A DNA stretch of 64,000 nucleotides from Algoriphagus oliviformis (GCF_017254915.1 NZ_JAFKCT010000007.1:25678-89677); one strand, 5' to 3'; positions 36,473 to 45,560 are shown, counted from the stretch's first letter. Notes: generated by a model from the sequence alone, not told the origin. Numbers and translations: made by a program.

Positions 36473-39400
36473 ATGATATCAGAAATATTCATAAAACGCC
36501 CCGTGATGGCGATGGTGATCTCTATCGTCATCGTACTGGTGGGCGTGCTGGCAGCGCTAAATCTGCCGGTGACCCAATACCCCAACATCACCCCTCCGGT
36601 GGTGTCCGTGTCGGCGATCTACTCCGGTGCCGACGCCCAGACCGTGGAGCAGACCGTAGCCACGCCTATCGAGACCCAGGTCAACGGTACCCCGGGCATG
36701 GCCTACATCAGCTCCAACAATACCAGCACGGGACAAATGCAGATGAACGTGACCTTCGAAGTGGGCACCGACATCGACATCGCGACGCTGGATGTGCAAA
36801 ACCGCGTCAGCATCGCCGAGCCGGTGGTGCCGGAGGCGGTGAGAAGGCTGGGGCTGACCGTGAGAAAGCGGAACCCAAGCATCATGATGGTGATCAGCAT
36901 CTACTCGCCCAAGGGTACGCATGATCCAAAGTTCCTCTCCAACTATACTAACATCTTCATCAAGGATGCTTTGGCCCGGGTGCCCGGAGTGGGAGACATC
37001 AATGCCATCGGGCAGGACTTTTCCATGCGGGTCTGGCTGCGGCCGGACAAGATGGCCCAATACGGCATCTCCACTGCCCAGGTGAATGCCGCCATCCAGG
37101 AGCAAAACCTCCAGGTCGCGGCTGGTACGGTCGGCGGTATGCCGCAGTTTACCTCCCAGGCTTTCGAATACGCCATCACGGTCAACGGCCGCTTGGTGGA
37201 GCAGGAGGAGTTTGAAAACATCATCGTCCGCACCAATCCCCTGGACGGCTCCATCGTGTACCTCAAGGATATCGCACGCGTGGAGTTGGGGCAGTTTGAC
37301 TATGGCAGGTACTCCACGGTCAATGGCCAGGATGCCGCCATTCTCCTCGTGTATCAGGCTCCGGGCAGCAACGCGCTGGAAACTGCCGAGGGCGTGTACA
37401 AGGCCCTGGATGAGCTGAAGACTTCTTTCCCGGCGGACATGGACTACGTGGTGCCCTTTGAGTCGGTCTCCGTGGTGGAGGTGTCCATCAACGAGGTGAT
37501 CAAGACCTTTGGGGAGGCGCTGCTGCTGGTGATCGTCGTGGTGTTCCTTTTCCTGCAAAGCTGGAGGGCTACCCTCGTGCCTATCTTGGCGATTCCCGTG
37601 TCCATCATCGGTACCTTTATCTTCTTTGTGCCGCTCGGCTTTACCATCAATACCCTGACCATGTTCGGTTTTGTACTGGCGATCGGGATCGTGGTGGATG
37701 ATGCCATCGTGGTGGTGGAAGCGGCTCAGCATTACATCGACCGATTCAAGCTTTCTGCGAAAGAAGCCACCCGCAGGGCGATGAAAGACATCACCGCTCC
37801 GGTGATCGCCATTGCGCTGATCCTTGCCGCGGTGTTTATTCCGGTAGGTTTTATCCCCGGTATCGTGGGTAGAATGTACCAGCAGTTTGCGATCACCATC
37901 GCGATCTCGGTGTTGATTTCGGCTTTTGTCGCCTTGACTTTGACCCCGGCGCTGTGTAGCCTTTTGCTCCGTCCTTCCGAGGTTACTCCTGAGGGAAAGG
38001 GCCTCAACAAGTTTTTCTACAAGTTCAACACCTGGTTTGAGCGGGTGACCGCTTCCTATTCCAACGGGGTAAGATCCTGGATCAAAAAAGCGCCTCTGGT
38101 ACTCGTGATCTTGGTCTGCATCTTTGCGGGCACGTTTGGGCTCTTCCAGACCAAGCCTACCGGCTTCCTGCCCACAGAGGATGAAGGGCGTCTCTTTGTC
38201 TCTGTGGAGCTGCCCGAGGGGGCTTCCAGCTCCAGAACCCGCGAAGTGATGACCGAAATGGTGAAGCTGATCCGCAGCACCGAGGGCATCAACAACGTGA
38301 CCGGTATCGGTGGACTGAACGCGATCAACTTCTCCTTCAAGCCCAACTCGGCGACTTTCTTTGTCCAGATGCACCCTTGGGAGGAGCGGAAGGATCCTTC
38401 CCTACAGCTCTTCGGCATCATCGGGGCGCTCAACCAGAAGTTTGCCGTCATCAAGGGTGCCAACATCGTCGTGGTGCCGCCGCCAGCCATTCCGGGCCTG
38501 GGACAGACCGGAGGCTTTAGCTTCATGCTGGAGCAGCGGGCTGGAGGTGATGTGAAGGAGCTGGAGTCGGTGCTGGGGCAATTCCTCCAAGCGGCCAATG
38601 CCCGTCCGGAGATCGCCATGGCCTATAGCTTCTTTACTGCCAAGACTCCGGGCTACCACGTGGAAGTGGATCGAGAGAAAGTCAAAAAGCTTGGCGTGTC
38701 CATGACCGACGTCTTTGCCACCATGTCCAGCATGATGGGCTCGACCTATGTCAACGACTTCACCAAGTACGGGCGAAACTTCCGCGTGGTGACGCAGGCA
38801 GACACGACCTTCCGTGCCGGGATCGACGACCTGCAGAAATACTACGTGCTCAACCGGCAGGGTGAATCCGTGCCGCTCAGCGCCCTGGTAAACTACTCCG
38901 TGGTCGAAAACTCCCCAGTAATCTCCCACTACAACCTCTTCCGCTCCGCGGAGATCAACGGCAACGCCGCGCCGGGATTCAGCTCCGGCCAGGCGATCGA
39001 GGCCCTGGAGGAAGTGGCGGCTCAGGTCTTGCCAGCGGGCTACAGCTACGACTTCTCCGGCCTGAGCCGGGAGGAGATGTCCGCAGGCAGCAGCACGATC
39101 CTGATTTTCTCTTTGGCGATCATCCTGGTGTCGCTCCTGCTGGCTGCCCTGTATGAGAGCTGGTCTGTGCCCTTCTCCGTTTTGCTGGCCTTGCCTTTGG
39201 GAGCCTTTGGGGCGATCTTGGCGCTGACCTTCCTGCCTAAGCTGGACAACAACGTCTATGCACAGATCGGTCTGATCACGCTGATCGGTTTGGCGGCGAA
39301 AAACGCCATCCTGATCGTGGAGTTTGCCAAGGAGCGGGTGGACAAAGGCATGCCGCTGGTGAAGGCGACCCTGGATGCGGTGAAACTGCGTCTGCGTCCC

Positions 39401-39646
39401 ATCATCATGACTTCCTTGGCCTTTATCCTCGGCGTGGTGCCCCTGGCGCTCTCCAATGGGGCCGGTGCCGTCGCCAGACAGACCATCGGCTGGACGGTGA
39501 TCGGTGGGATGCTCTCGGCGACCTTCTTGGCGATCTTCTTCGTGCCCGTGCTCTATGTGGTGATCACCAAGATCGCCTATGGCAAAAAGGAACTCCAACG
39601 CCTGGAAGACAATGCTGATTTAAGCGGATTTGAAGACCATCATTAA
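36473..39646 (+). CDS. RND multidrug efflux permease, AcrB/HAE1 family
   Basis: 1057 residues, full length. Twelve membrane helices in two halves. Helix 1 opens with FIKRPVMAMVISIVIVLVG. The proton-relay aspartates sit in VVDDAIVVVEA of helix 4. Helices 10-12 include IGLAAKNAILIVEFA with the conserved Lys. Two large periplasmic porter/docking loops separate helices 1-2 and 7-8. It is a drug/proton antiporter; substrates are not deducible. It is the last gene of the TetR-TolC-adaptor-RND operon, closed by a strong terminator. Confidence 0.96.
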   Translation: MISEIFIKRPVMAMVISIVIVLVGVLAALNLPVTQYPNITPPVVSVSAIYSGADAQTVEQTVATPIETQVNGTPGMAYISSNNTSTGQMQMNVTFEVGTDIDIATLDVQNRVSIAEPVVPEAVRRLGLTVRKRNPSIMMVISIYSPKGTHDPKFLSNYTNIFIKDALARVPGVGDINAIGQDFSMRVWLRPDKMAQYGISTAQVNAAIQEQNLQVAAGTVGGMPQFTSQAFEYAITVNGRLVEQEEFENIIVRTNPLDGSIVYLKDIARVELGQFDYGRYSTVNGQDAAILLVYQAPGSNALETAEGVYKALDELKTSFPADMDYVVPFESVSVVEVSINEVIKTFGEALLLVIVVVFLFLQSWRATLVPILAIPVSIIGTFIFFVPLGFTINTLTMFGFVLAIGIVVDDAIVVVEAAQHYIDRFKLSAKEATRRAMKDITAPVIAIALILAAVFIPVGFIPGIVGRMYQQFAITIAISVLISAFVALTLTPALCSLLLRPSEVTPEGKGLNKFFYKFNTWFERVTASYSNGVRSWIKKAPLVLVILVCIFAGTFGLFQTKPTGFLPTEDEGRLFVSVELPEGASSSRTREVMTEMVKLIRSTEGINNVTGIGGLNAINFSFKPNSATFFVQMHPWEERKDPSLQLFGIIGALNQKFAVIKGANIVVVPPPAIPGLGQTGGFSFMLEQRAGGDVKELESVLGQFLQAANARPEIAMAYSFFTAKTPGYHVEVDREKVKKLGVSMTDVFATMSSMMGSTYVNDFTKYGRNFRVVTQADTTFRAGIDDLQKYYVLNRQGESVPLSALVNYSVVENSPVISHYNLFRSAEINGNAAPGFSSGQAIEALEEVAAQVLPAGYSYDFSGLSREEMSAGSSTILIFSLAIILVSLLLAALYESWSVPFSVLLALPLGAFGAILALTFLPKLDNNVYAQIGLITLIGLAAKNAILIVEFAKERVDKGMPLVKATLDAVKLRLRPIIMTSLAFILGVVPLALSNGAGAVARQTIGWTVIGGMLSATFLAIFFVPVLYVVITKIAYGKKELQRLEDNADLSGFEDHH

Positions 39647-39668
39647 ACGGAATCAAGGCCCAAATAGA

Positions 39669-39696
39669 AAAGCTACCCTGGAGGGTAGCTTTTTTT
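39669..39696 (+). terminator. Rho-independent terminator of the RND operon
   Basis: Stem AAAGCTACCCT/AGGGTAGCTTT (39669-39679 with 39682-39692) with a very short GG loop (likely opened to 4 nt), then a T run. Confidence 0.9.
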
Positions 39697-39753
39697 ATGG
39701 TTTTTTGGCGGATAGCAACCGCCATTTTAGAGGTGATGGTATTCTAAATAGAA

Positions 39754-40920
39754 TTATTTGGCCAAATAATTTTCTGCAAATTGAAGCAATTCAGAATCCG
39801 AAATTTTTTCTCCCGCCCTCCCTCGATATTCATAAAAGTTATCCGGTCTCTTTTCAAAGTCATACCAGTTGAGATGAAAGCATTTCGTTAAACTAGCAAG
39901 TCTTAGAATCGAGAATCTTAAGTCCATATATGCCGATTTTACAAATAAATATTCAATTCCAGAAATGAAAAAACTATCTGAGGCTCTGTTTCTTAGTTGT
40001 TCATACAAGTCGCTCGTCTTGGCATTGTCAAAAATCTTTTCAAGAATTTCAAGTGTTTGAATCGTTAATTTAATGTATTCTGGTAAGACGTATTTTTCTT
40101 CCACAACGTCAAATCTTGAGAACTCTCCTTGTGCGATGTAGTTAAATACTCTATTGATTTTTCGCATTAAACTGTCCTTCGATGAAATTACCGTACAGAA
40201 TCCTATTATGTAGGTTGCGGTTTGGCGGTCGATCTTTGATCGAGATAACGTGTCAAGATGTCCTAGATCAGGCAATTTTACGATGTCAGTTATTGCGCTT
40301 ATTGTTCCGGTTTCCTCTTTCTTCTCAAGAAGAGCTTTGAATATCTCAGAGATCTCTCTTTTAATGTATGTCCTGAAAATTCCGGACTTACGGGTTGATT
40401 CAAGGAACAAACCATTTTGATTTGTTTGAAGAACTGCGATAATGTCTGAAAATTTGTCAAATGTATACCTCCACCTTCCAATCTTTTTATTTTCAAATAG
40501 AGAATTCTCAACAAGTTCTTTTATCAACTCTATTTGCAATTCGTTTATCTGAGTCGTGTCATTACGAAGATAGTTGTCCCAAGCCTGTTGTCTAACAAAA
40601 GCAATTAGATTTAACGATTTACCTTTCCTAACTAGGCTTATGTAATGTCTAAATTCCTCAAATGTAACTGTTGTGTTTTTTTTATCAATTTGAAATATTG
40701 TTCCCGGTTTATTTCCAACTAACAGTAAATAATAATCTGATTTTTCGATCTGCTCCTTGCAATTGTCGAGTGAATCTCTTCCGCAATCTGCACCAAAATC
40801 AGCTTCCTCTGACATGAGGACACGAAACCCACTCTTGCCTAAAAAATACCTCAATGCTCCCCTAAGATCATAGAATTCAGATATAATCGAGCTTATAAAT
40901 ATTGTTGGTTGGGGGTTCAT
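39754..40920 (-). CDS. DUF4062-domain protein
   Basis: 388 residues, strikingly AT-rich compared with the neighbouring efflux genes, suggesting transfer. The N-terminal domain (about 5-110) fits DUF4062: TIFISSIISEFYDLRGALR, then EQIEKSDYYLLLVGNKPGT and VTFEEFRHYI. This domain has a Rossmann-like fold that I recall as related to TIR-type sensors/effectors and that often heads NTPase or helical modules. The remaining ~270 residues are helical, with no domain I recognise. No NACHT/STAND ATPase partner is seen. A defence or signalling role is possible but not shown. Confidence 0.72.
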   Translation of the reverse strand: MNPQPTIFISSIISEFYDLRGALRYFLGKSGFRVLMSEEADFGADCGRDSLDNCKEQIEKSDYYLLLVGNKPGTIFQIDKKNTTVTFEEFRHYISLVRKGKSLNLIAFVRQQAWDNYLRNDTTQINELQIELIKELVENSLFENKKIGRWRYTFDKFSDIIAVLQTNQNGLFLESTRKSGIFRTYIKREISEIFKALLEKKEETGTISAITDIVKLPDLGHLDTLSRSKIDRQTATYIIGFCTVISSKDSLMRKINRVFNYIAQGEFSRFDVVEEKYVLPEYIKLTIQTLEILEKIFDNAKTSDLYEQLRNRASDSFFISGIEYLFVKSAYMDLRFSILRLASLTKCFHLNWYDFEKRPDNFYEYRGRAGEKISDSELLQFAENYLAK

Positions 40921-41143
40921 AAAATATCTGCTTAAATCATTATTCCGAAGCCGGATTCCTTTACATCTTTTGGGGACAAGTTGGTCTTCCCGGTAGCTTA
41001 CTCCAAATTAAGAAATCCGAGACTACCTCAGGCAGTGGAACTAAAAAGATTGTAAAATTTTGCAGTTGCTCAATCTCGCGTCTTCACTCGCCTCAAAAAA
41101 TGGTTTGCAAGCCTCATGTGGCGTATGTTCCCTCAGTTCCTCG

Positions 41144-41530
41144 CTATTCTTTTCGCTTGTGGATCAGCTTGGTGTTTTCTTTTCTCGGATGCCCGATTCC
41201 AGTCCAGGTGCTTAGGTCCTTGTCGAAGGTGACGCTCCACTCACTGTCATCGTCATCCACGTCACTGTCGATGTATAGGATGGACGCTTCATTGTCGGCC
41301 GTCCAGCGACCGGTGTTCCTGCCAAAAGGCTGTCCGTCACTCACAAAGGTTCCGTCGGATTTGAACTCAATCCATCTGTCCTGCGCGGGATTGTGCTTTT
41401 CGGTGACGTCGTTTTCGTATTCGTAGACCTTTTCCATGGTCCAGGTTCCGATGATTTTCTGATCGAGCTGGTCGGATTGCCCACAGGACAATAAGAATAG
41501 TAGAAGGATGATTTTCAGGTGTTTAGTCAT
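41144..41530 (-). CDS. small lipocalin-like lipoprotein
   Basis: 128 residues from the ATG at 41530; the longer open frame upstream is DUF1801 debris and is not part of the gene. Lipobox Cys16 (FLLSCGQS), then KIIGTWTMEKVYEYE, an IEFKSDGTFVSDG strand pair, GRWTADNEASILYI and TFDKDLSTWTGI. This is the pattern of lipocalin-like (DUF4488/DUF5004-type) small secreted proteins of Bacteroidota. The start overlaps the last codons of the DUF1801 remnant (ATGACTAA), implying past translational coupling. Ligand unknown. Confidence 0.65.
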   Translation of the reverse strand: MTKHLKIILLLFLLSCGQSDQLDQKIIGTWTMEKVYEYENDVTEKHNPAQDRWIEFKSDGTFVSDGQPFGRNTGRWTADNEASILYIDSDVDDDDSEWSVTFDKDLSTWTGIGHPRKENTKLIHKRKE

Positions 41531-41531
41531 T

Positions 41532-41620
41532 GTCGATGTGTTTAATCCCATAGTGCATCGCCCCGTCCAGAATGTCGAGTTTGATGTCTTTGAGCGTTTT
41601 GAATCTGATACTGTAGCCGG
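41532..41620 (-). repeat. DUF1801 3'-end copy B
   Basis: Encodes GYSIRFKTLKDIKLDILDGA in frame on the minus strand. About 80% similar by eye to copies at 41709-41799 and 42944-43029. Confidence 0.75.
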
Positions 41621-41708
41621 TGACGCTCGCTTTTGCCGCCCAAGCGAGTGTCTCCACTCGCTTATCCAAGTGGGGAAGTCGTGAGTGAGGACACTCACGG
41701 GACAGCTC

Positions 41709-41799
41709 CTTTCCCGCTTTGCTCGATCCCAAAGCATATCGCTTTGTCCAGAATGTCGAATTTGATGTCTTTGAGCGTTTGGAATTTGATGCAGTAGCC
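41709..41799 (-). repeat. DUF1801 3'-end copy A
   Basis: Encodes GYCIKFQTLKDIKFDILDKA in a frame different from the surrounding ORF, then CFGIEQSGK. The tail GCTTTGGGATCGAGCAAAGC is identical in copy C. Confidence 0.75.
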
Positions 41800-42013
41800 C
41801 GCAGAAACCAACGTTTGGCTCTTGGGAAAATGTGAAGAATATGGGTATGTAGAGCTTGCATCTCCCCATGTTTGGGTTCCGCTAGGTTATCGAGGAAGGT
41901 TTGGATTTTTTCTTCGGTATCCATTTTATTGCCTAGAAGGGTGAGATATCCTCAGGTACCAGAGTCTCCAACTACTCCAGCGAAGAAGGTCGCGATGTCA
42001 GGCTTATTTGCTG

Positions 42014-42763
42014 CTAATTGCTGTCTCGATGGTCAAACAACAGCTGGTTTATTGGTGTTTCAAGTCCCATTATGCAGCCGGAACAATTGATGATAGCACT
42101 GTTACGATTGCGCAGGTGTTCGATGATAGCAGTCAATCGTTCAGGAATTGGGGAACCAGTTTCTTCAATTCTACTAAGTCCGGCGACGGCATAGGCTTGT
42201 AATTCGAAGTTGGGAGAAGTAAGCCACTTCCTTAGTTTCTTAATGTTGTTTGATTTTGCCCAGTCCTGCATTTTGACCGATTCAATTGGATAGTCGCTGC
42301 CGGTTTCTCCGCATCCGAGGGAGAAATAATGCTCTTCCATCAACTCATCGATGAATTCAACCACCTTGTAATTGGTTGAATAAAAGGTGTTATGACTATT
42401 GACGAGATTCTCTAGCTCCCTCTCAATGACCGAAAATCTATATATTTCTTCGGTATTTCCTCTCCAATGTAGTTGTTCGATTTTTCCGAATACAATACTG
42501 TCGTTTCTCGAGATTATTGAGAGTTTAAAATTTGTTGAATAAGCGCCATTTATAAAGTCAAATTCCCAAACCGTGTTCTCGTATCCAAAATCCATACTTC
42601 TGGTAAGTGGACTATAGTCCATGCGGGAATAGAACTTGCTTCTGACCTGTCTGATTTCTCCTAAAGTTTTTGAGCTTGTCAACTCGAGTAACATTTTGTC
42701 CCAAGGTTCCCCGCTGGCTGCAATTGAAATCAAAAAGGTCAATATGATAAGACTATATTTCAT
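42014..42763 (-). CDS. exported protein of unknown function
   Basis: 249 residues, AT-rich. A signal peptide (about 1-18, SIAASGEP) precedes a beta-rich central part. The C-terminal third (LRKWLTSPNFELQAYAVAGL) looks like one or two HEAT-type helical repeats, ending in a CSGCIMG motif with two cysteines. No family recognised. It is flanked by DUF1801 3'-end copies on both sides, within the accessory patch. Confidence 0.65.
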   Translation of the reverse strand: MKYSLIILTFLISIAASGEPWDKMLLELTSSKTLGEIRQVRSKFYSRMDYSPLTRSMDFGYENTVWEFDFINGAYSTNFKLSIISRNDSIVFGKIEQLHWRGNTEEIYRFSVIERELENLVNSHNTFYSTNYKVVEFIDELMEEHYFSLGCGETGSDYPIESVKMQDWAKSNNIKKLRKWLTSPNFELQAYAVAGLSRIEETGSPIPERLTAIIEHLRNRNSAIINCSGCIMGLETPINQLLFDHRDSN

Positions 42764-42943
42764 GAGGTTTTTGCGTACTTCAAATTAAGCAATCCGGAGG
42801 TTTTGGCAAGAGGAAAAACTGGTTTGAACGGATTTTTGTCCTGCTGAAGCAAGTTTTCACAATTGCTTTCCCAAAGGCAGTTCTCTGTGAGGCGGCTTAA
42901 TCGCGAAGGGGATTTGGGAATGACGTGAGCTTTACCTCAAATA

Positions 42944-43029
42944 CTTTCCCGCTTTGCTCGATCCCAAAGCATATCGCTTCGTCCAGGACGTCGAGTTTGA
43001 TGTCTTTGAGCGTTTTGAGTTTGATGCAG
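42944..43029 (-). repeat. DUF1801 3'-end copy C, solitary
   Basis: In the 309-bp gap between the unknown exported protein and the PIN remnant. Encodes CIKLKTLKDIKLDVLDEA then CFGIEQSGK, with no 5' part of the gene nearby. The rest of the gap has no gene. Confidence 0.72.
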
Positions 43030-43072
43030 TTTTCTGACAAGACGCTCTGCCTACTAGGGTGTTTTTAGCGTC

Positions 43073-43443
43073 TTAAAATTCGTAGATCAGGAGATTTAAT
43101 TCTTCAATTTTTCTGAATTCTTTGTCACCTGTCAGTAAGGGGGCTTTTGAAGTATAAGCAGATGCAGCTATTATAGAATCAGGTAGTTTGATTCTATATT
43201 TCTTCCTGAAGTCTATAGTCAATTCTTTGATTTCTTGATCTAAGTCCAGAACTATGCACTCATTTAAGAGATTCCTAATTTGTTCTTTATTTTCATCGGT
43301 CAAAAGTGGAAAAGATAAAAGTTCGATTTCTGTAATTACCGACAGTACTAGCTCTTTGTCTGAAATCAAATCCACTACTTCGGGATTGCCTTTTAAAAAA
43401 ATAGGAGGATGTTTATGTCTACAAATAGCCTATTCCCACTCAT
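43073..43443 (-). pseudogene. PIN-domain toxin (VapC-like), frameshifted
   Basis: The natural start is the ATG at 43443, overlapping the antitoxin end by 14 nt. It reads NRLFVDINILLFF and then meets a stop in a T7A4 tract (plus-strand A run 43395-43401). One extra base there would continue in frame as LKGNPEVVDLIS into the long downstream frame, which has DSIIAASAY and LLTGDKEF, the second acidic and final PIN motifs. As written, the first catalytic Asp (FVD) is cut from the rest. It is either a disabled toxin, a phase-variable tract or a sequencing error. Confidence 0.75.
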
Positions 43444-43597
43444 TTCTGATCTGTTTTTGATATTCTAAGGGATGAATATCCGTTTTTAAAATTCCTGCGT
43501 ATCTTCTTAAATCCTTTTTGCCAGCTTTAGCAACTGCTTCGTCGATCAGCTTTTTTGCCTCTTTTTTTGGAGTTCCTTTTTTGATTACTGTCGTCAT
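43430..43597 (-). CDS. VapB-like antitoxin of the PIN toxin
   Basis: 55 residues from the ATG at 43597; a longer ORF starts at 43678 but its first 27 residues look non-coding. Lys-rich N-terminus (TTVIKKGTPKKEAKKL) and a C-terminus KTDIHPLEYQKQIRNEWE, the GxLK-x-DPLxxQxxxRxEWE pattern common to antitoxins preceding PIN toxins in Bacteroidota. It overlaps the toxin start, as in functional vapBC operons. Confidence 0.68.
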   Translation of the reverse strand: MTTVIKKGTPKKEAKKLIDEAVAKAGKKDLRRYAGILKTDIHPLEYQKQIRNEWE

Positions 43598-43682
43598 ATC
43601 CTTAAGTATCTCTAACAATATTACACTTTTCAACGCTTTTCCTTTCCCGGAGTTGGGGATTTTAGACCATCGGTACACCTTC

Positions 43683-44372
43683 TTACCTCAAATACTTTTC
43701 CATAAAGTCCTCCTTGTAAGCCCGGCCAAGGGGGAGCTGGGTGCCGTCGTGGAGGTAGATCGTGTTGCCGCTGACCTTGTCGATCTGGTGGATATTGACC
43801 AGGTAGGATTTGTGGATGCGGAAAAAATCCCAGCCCTCAAGGAGCTCGATCCACTTTTTCAGGGATTCGGAGGAGAGGTGCTTTTTGCCCACCAGGTAGA
43901 TCTCGCAGTAGTCCCCGTCCGCCGCTAGGTAGAGGATGTCCTCAAAGGCGATGCGGATATGCTCGTAGCCGATCTTGACAAAATGCTCCCTGCGAACAGG
44001 AGCCGATGGAGAGTGGCTTTCCTGCTGGGGACGCCGGACTTTGGATACGGCCTTCAGAAAGCGTTCAAAGGAAAAAGGCTTCAGCAGGTAGTCCACCACA
44101 TCCAGCTCATAGCCCTCCAGCGCGTATTCGGAATAGGCCGTGGTGAGGATCACCTGGGGCTTTTTCTTCAGCGTTTTCAGCAGGGCGATGCCGCTGAGTT
44201 TGGGTAGGTTGATGTCCAGAAAGACCAAGTCCACGGGATGCTCCTCCAAGAAAGCCATGGCCCTCATCGGGTCGCCAAACACCTCCAAAAGCTGCAGCGT
44301 GCCCTGGTCCTCGATGTACTTGCGGAGGATGCGTTGGGCGGGTGGCTGGTCTTCGATGATCAGGCAGGTCAT
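43683..44372 (-). CDS. LytTR-family response regulator
   Basis: 229 residues. Receiver domain with acidic pair Glu7-Asp8, phospho-acceptor Asp53 (LVFLDINLP), Thr/Ala switch (LTTAYSEYA) and Lys in LLKPF. The C-terminal LytTR DNA-binding domain (about 125-229) has HIRIAFEDILYLAADGDYCEI and FFRIHKSYLVNIHQID. It overlaps the kinase gene by 4 nt (ATGA), so it is the cognate partner. A candidate target is the divergent TonB-dependent barrel gene. Confidence 0.94.
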   Translation of the reverse strand: MTCLIIEDQPPAQRILRKYIEDQGTLQLLEVFGDPMRAMAFLEEHPVDLVFLDINLPKLSGIALLKTLKKKPQVILTTAYSEYALEGYELDVVDYLLKPFSFERFLKAVSKVRRPQQESHSPSAPVRREHFVKIGYEHIRIAFEDILYLAADGDYCEIYLVGKKHLSSESLKKWIELLEGWDFFRIHKSYLVNIHQIDKVSGNTIYLHDGTQLPLGRAYKEDFMEKYLR

Positions 44373-45403
44373 GGCGTTTGGAGTTGGATTTGGAGGGCGA
44401 CGCGGTACTCTTGCCCGCTTTTTTCGATGCTCAGGCTATGCCGCTCGGGATAGAGTAGGGCCAGTCTTTTCTTCACGTTTTCCAAGCCTATTCCCTTGCT
44501 TTCGCCTTCGCTGGCCTCATGGGGCTCGTAGTTGTTTACGCAGCTGAAGTGGAGCTTTCCGGTGGCGTCCACGGAGAGGGATACGGAGATGCGGATCTCG
44601 TCGGACTGCCCGGACTGGCTGTGCTTGAAGGCGTTTTCCACAAAGACGTTCAGGATCAGCGGAGCGATCTGGTAGTTGTCGCTCACGTTTTTGGTGGTGA
44701 AATCTACCGCCCCGCGCTCCTCGATCTGCAGCTCGTAGAGCTGGATGAAGTTGCGGAGCTGCTCCACTTCCTTGAGCAGGGGGACAAAGGGCTCCCGGCA
44801 CTCGTAGAGCATGTAGCGCAGCACCCCGCTCAGGCCGAGGATGATCTCGGGCGTTTTGGGAGACTGCTCCACGGCGTAGGAATAGAGGTTGTTGAGGTTG
44901 TTGAAGAGGAAGTGGGGGTTGATCTGGGAGTTGAGGAAGGAAAGCTCGCTGTCTTTCACCACCAGCCTCAGCTCGTCGATCTCCCGCTGCCGGTGGATGG
45001 AGTCCCAGGCAAACTTGACGCCGGTGAGGGCTCCCAAGACGGACAAGACCTCCCCCAGACTGAGGATGGCTCCTTGGAAGTCGGAGCCCCGGGTGGTGGG
45101 GTAGAAGATTTTTTCCAGGACAAACTCCTCGACCAGGATCACTGCCACGACGGTCATCATGCAGTAGAGGCCAAATTCCCAATGGCGCTTTTTATACAAA
45201 AACCTGGGCAAGAGGACATAGCTGATCAGGAGGTTTGCGCAGACATAGTTGGCAAAGAAGACCAGCTGAAACCATTGCAGCTCGTAGACCATCTGTCCCT
45301 CCTCGTGGTCGATGAGGACAAAGTGGAACACCGTCAAGTGGAGGATGAGCTGGAAGATCCACTCCTGTCTGTTCGTCTTTTTGCTTTGCATAGGAGAATC
45401 CAT
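44369..45403 (-). CDS. LytS/YehU-type sensor histidine kinase
   Basis: 344 residues. Four hydrophobic helices (about 15-35, 45-65, 78-98, 112-130) without a separate ligand domain, then the His_kinase core with phospho-acceptor His164 in QINPHFLFNNLNNLY. The ATPase domain has VENAFKHS and GIGLENVKKRL. It is an inner-membrane sensor that phosphorylates the overlapping LytTR regulator. The stimulus cannot be read. Confidence 0.93.
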   Translation of the reverse strand: MDSPMQSKKTNRQEWIFQLILHLTVFHFVLIDHEEGQMVYELQWFQLVFFANYVCANLLISYVLLPRFLYKKRHWEFGLYCMMTVVAVILVEEFVLEKIFYPTTRGSDFQGAILSLGEVLSVLGALTGVKFAWDSIHRQREIDELRLVVKDSELSFLNSQINPHFLFNNLNNLYSYAVEQSPKTPEIILGLSGVLRYMLYECREPFVPLLKEVEQLRNFIQLYELQIEERGAVDFTTKNVSDNYQIAPLILNVFVENAFKHSQSGQSDEIRISVSLSVDATGKLHFSCVNNYEPHEASEGESKGIGLENVKKRLALLYPERHSLSIEKSGQEYRVALQIQLQTP

Positions 45404-45500
45404 GGTTCCAAAGTAGCCTATAAAGGTGCTGATAAGCTAAGGCGGGAGACGAACGACCGTTTTTTCCAGTCAAACGACTCGAAAGGCCGGGGGATGTTGT

Positions 45501-45560
45501 TTGTCCGGAAAGTCCCGTCGTTCACCGATTATATTTTTTAAGGTAGGCATTCCCGGACAA
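45501..45560. promoter_or_regulatory. spaced inverted repeat in a divergent promoter region
   Basis: TTGTCCGG (45501-45508) and CCGGACAA (45553-45560), 44 bp apart, in the 185-bp gap between the kinase gene and the barrel gene. They could be paired half-sites for the LytTR regulator or a chance match. Confidence 0.35.

Larger units (their letters stand above)
41523..41924 (-). pseudogene. decayed DUF1801 (YdhG-like) gene, internally rearranged
   Basis: The 5' end encodes a good DUF1801 start (EEKIQTFLDNLAEPKHGEMQ), and the last 35 codons encode its normal end (ASVTGYSIRFKTLKDIKLDI). Between them the central ~60 residues are missing. In their place is a second copy of the 3' end, read out of frame, followed by a GCGAGTGTC..CACTCGC short repeat. 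The ORF is therefore an accidental mosaic, not a working protein. Confidence 0.7.

Noticed and set aside
36557..38374. 605-codon open frame opposite the RND permease
   Set aside because: Antisense shadow of a GC-rich gene; His/Gly/Asp-rich composition, no domain. The same applies to the long antisense frames at 45952-48042, 50630-52702 and 54925-56859.
41144..41869. 241-codon minus-strand ORF as one protein
   Set aside because: Only the last 128 codons have a lipoprotein signal and a coherent fold. The upstream part is DUF1801 repeat debris read out of frame.
40921..43072. Insertion sequence or integrase explaining the mosaic patch
   Set aside because: No transposase, integrase or terminal inverted repeats were found. 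The pattern is reported only as repeated gene ends.
39650..43680. A complete anti-phage defence island
   Set aside because: Only a DUF4062 protein and a broken toxin-antitoxin pair are seen; no nuclease, helicase, STAND ATPase or cyclase is encoded, so the claim is not supported.
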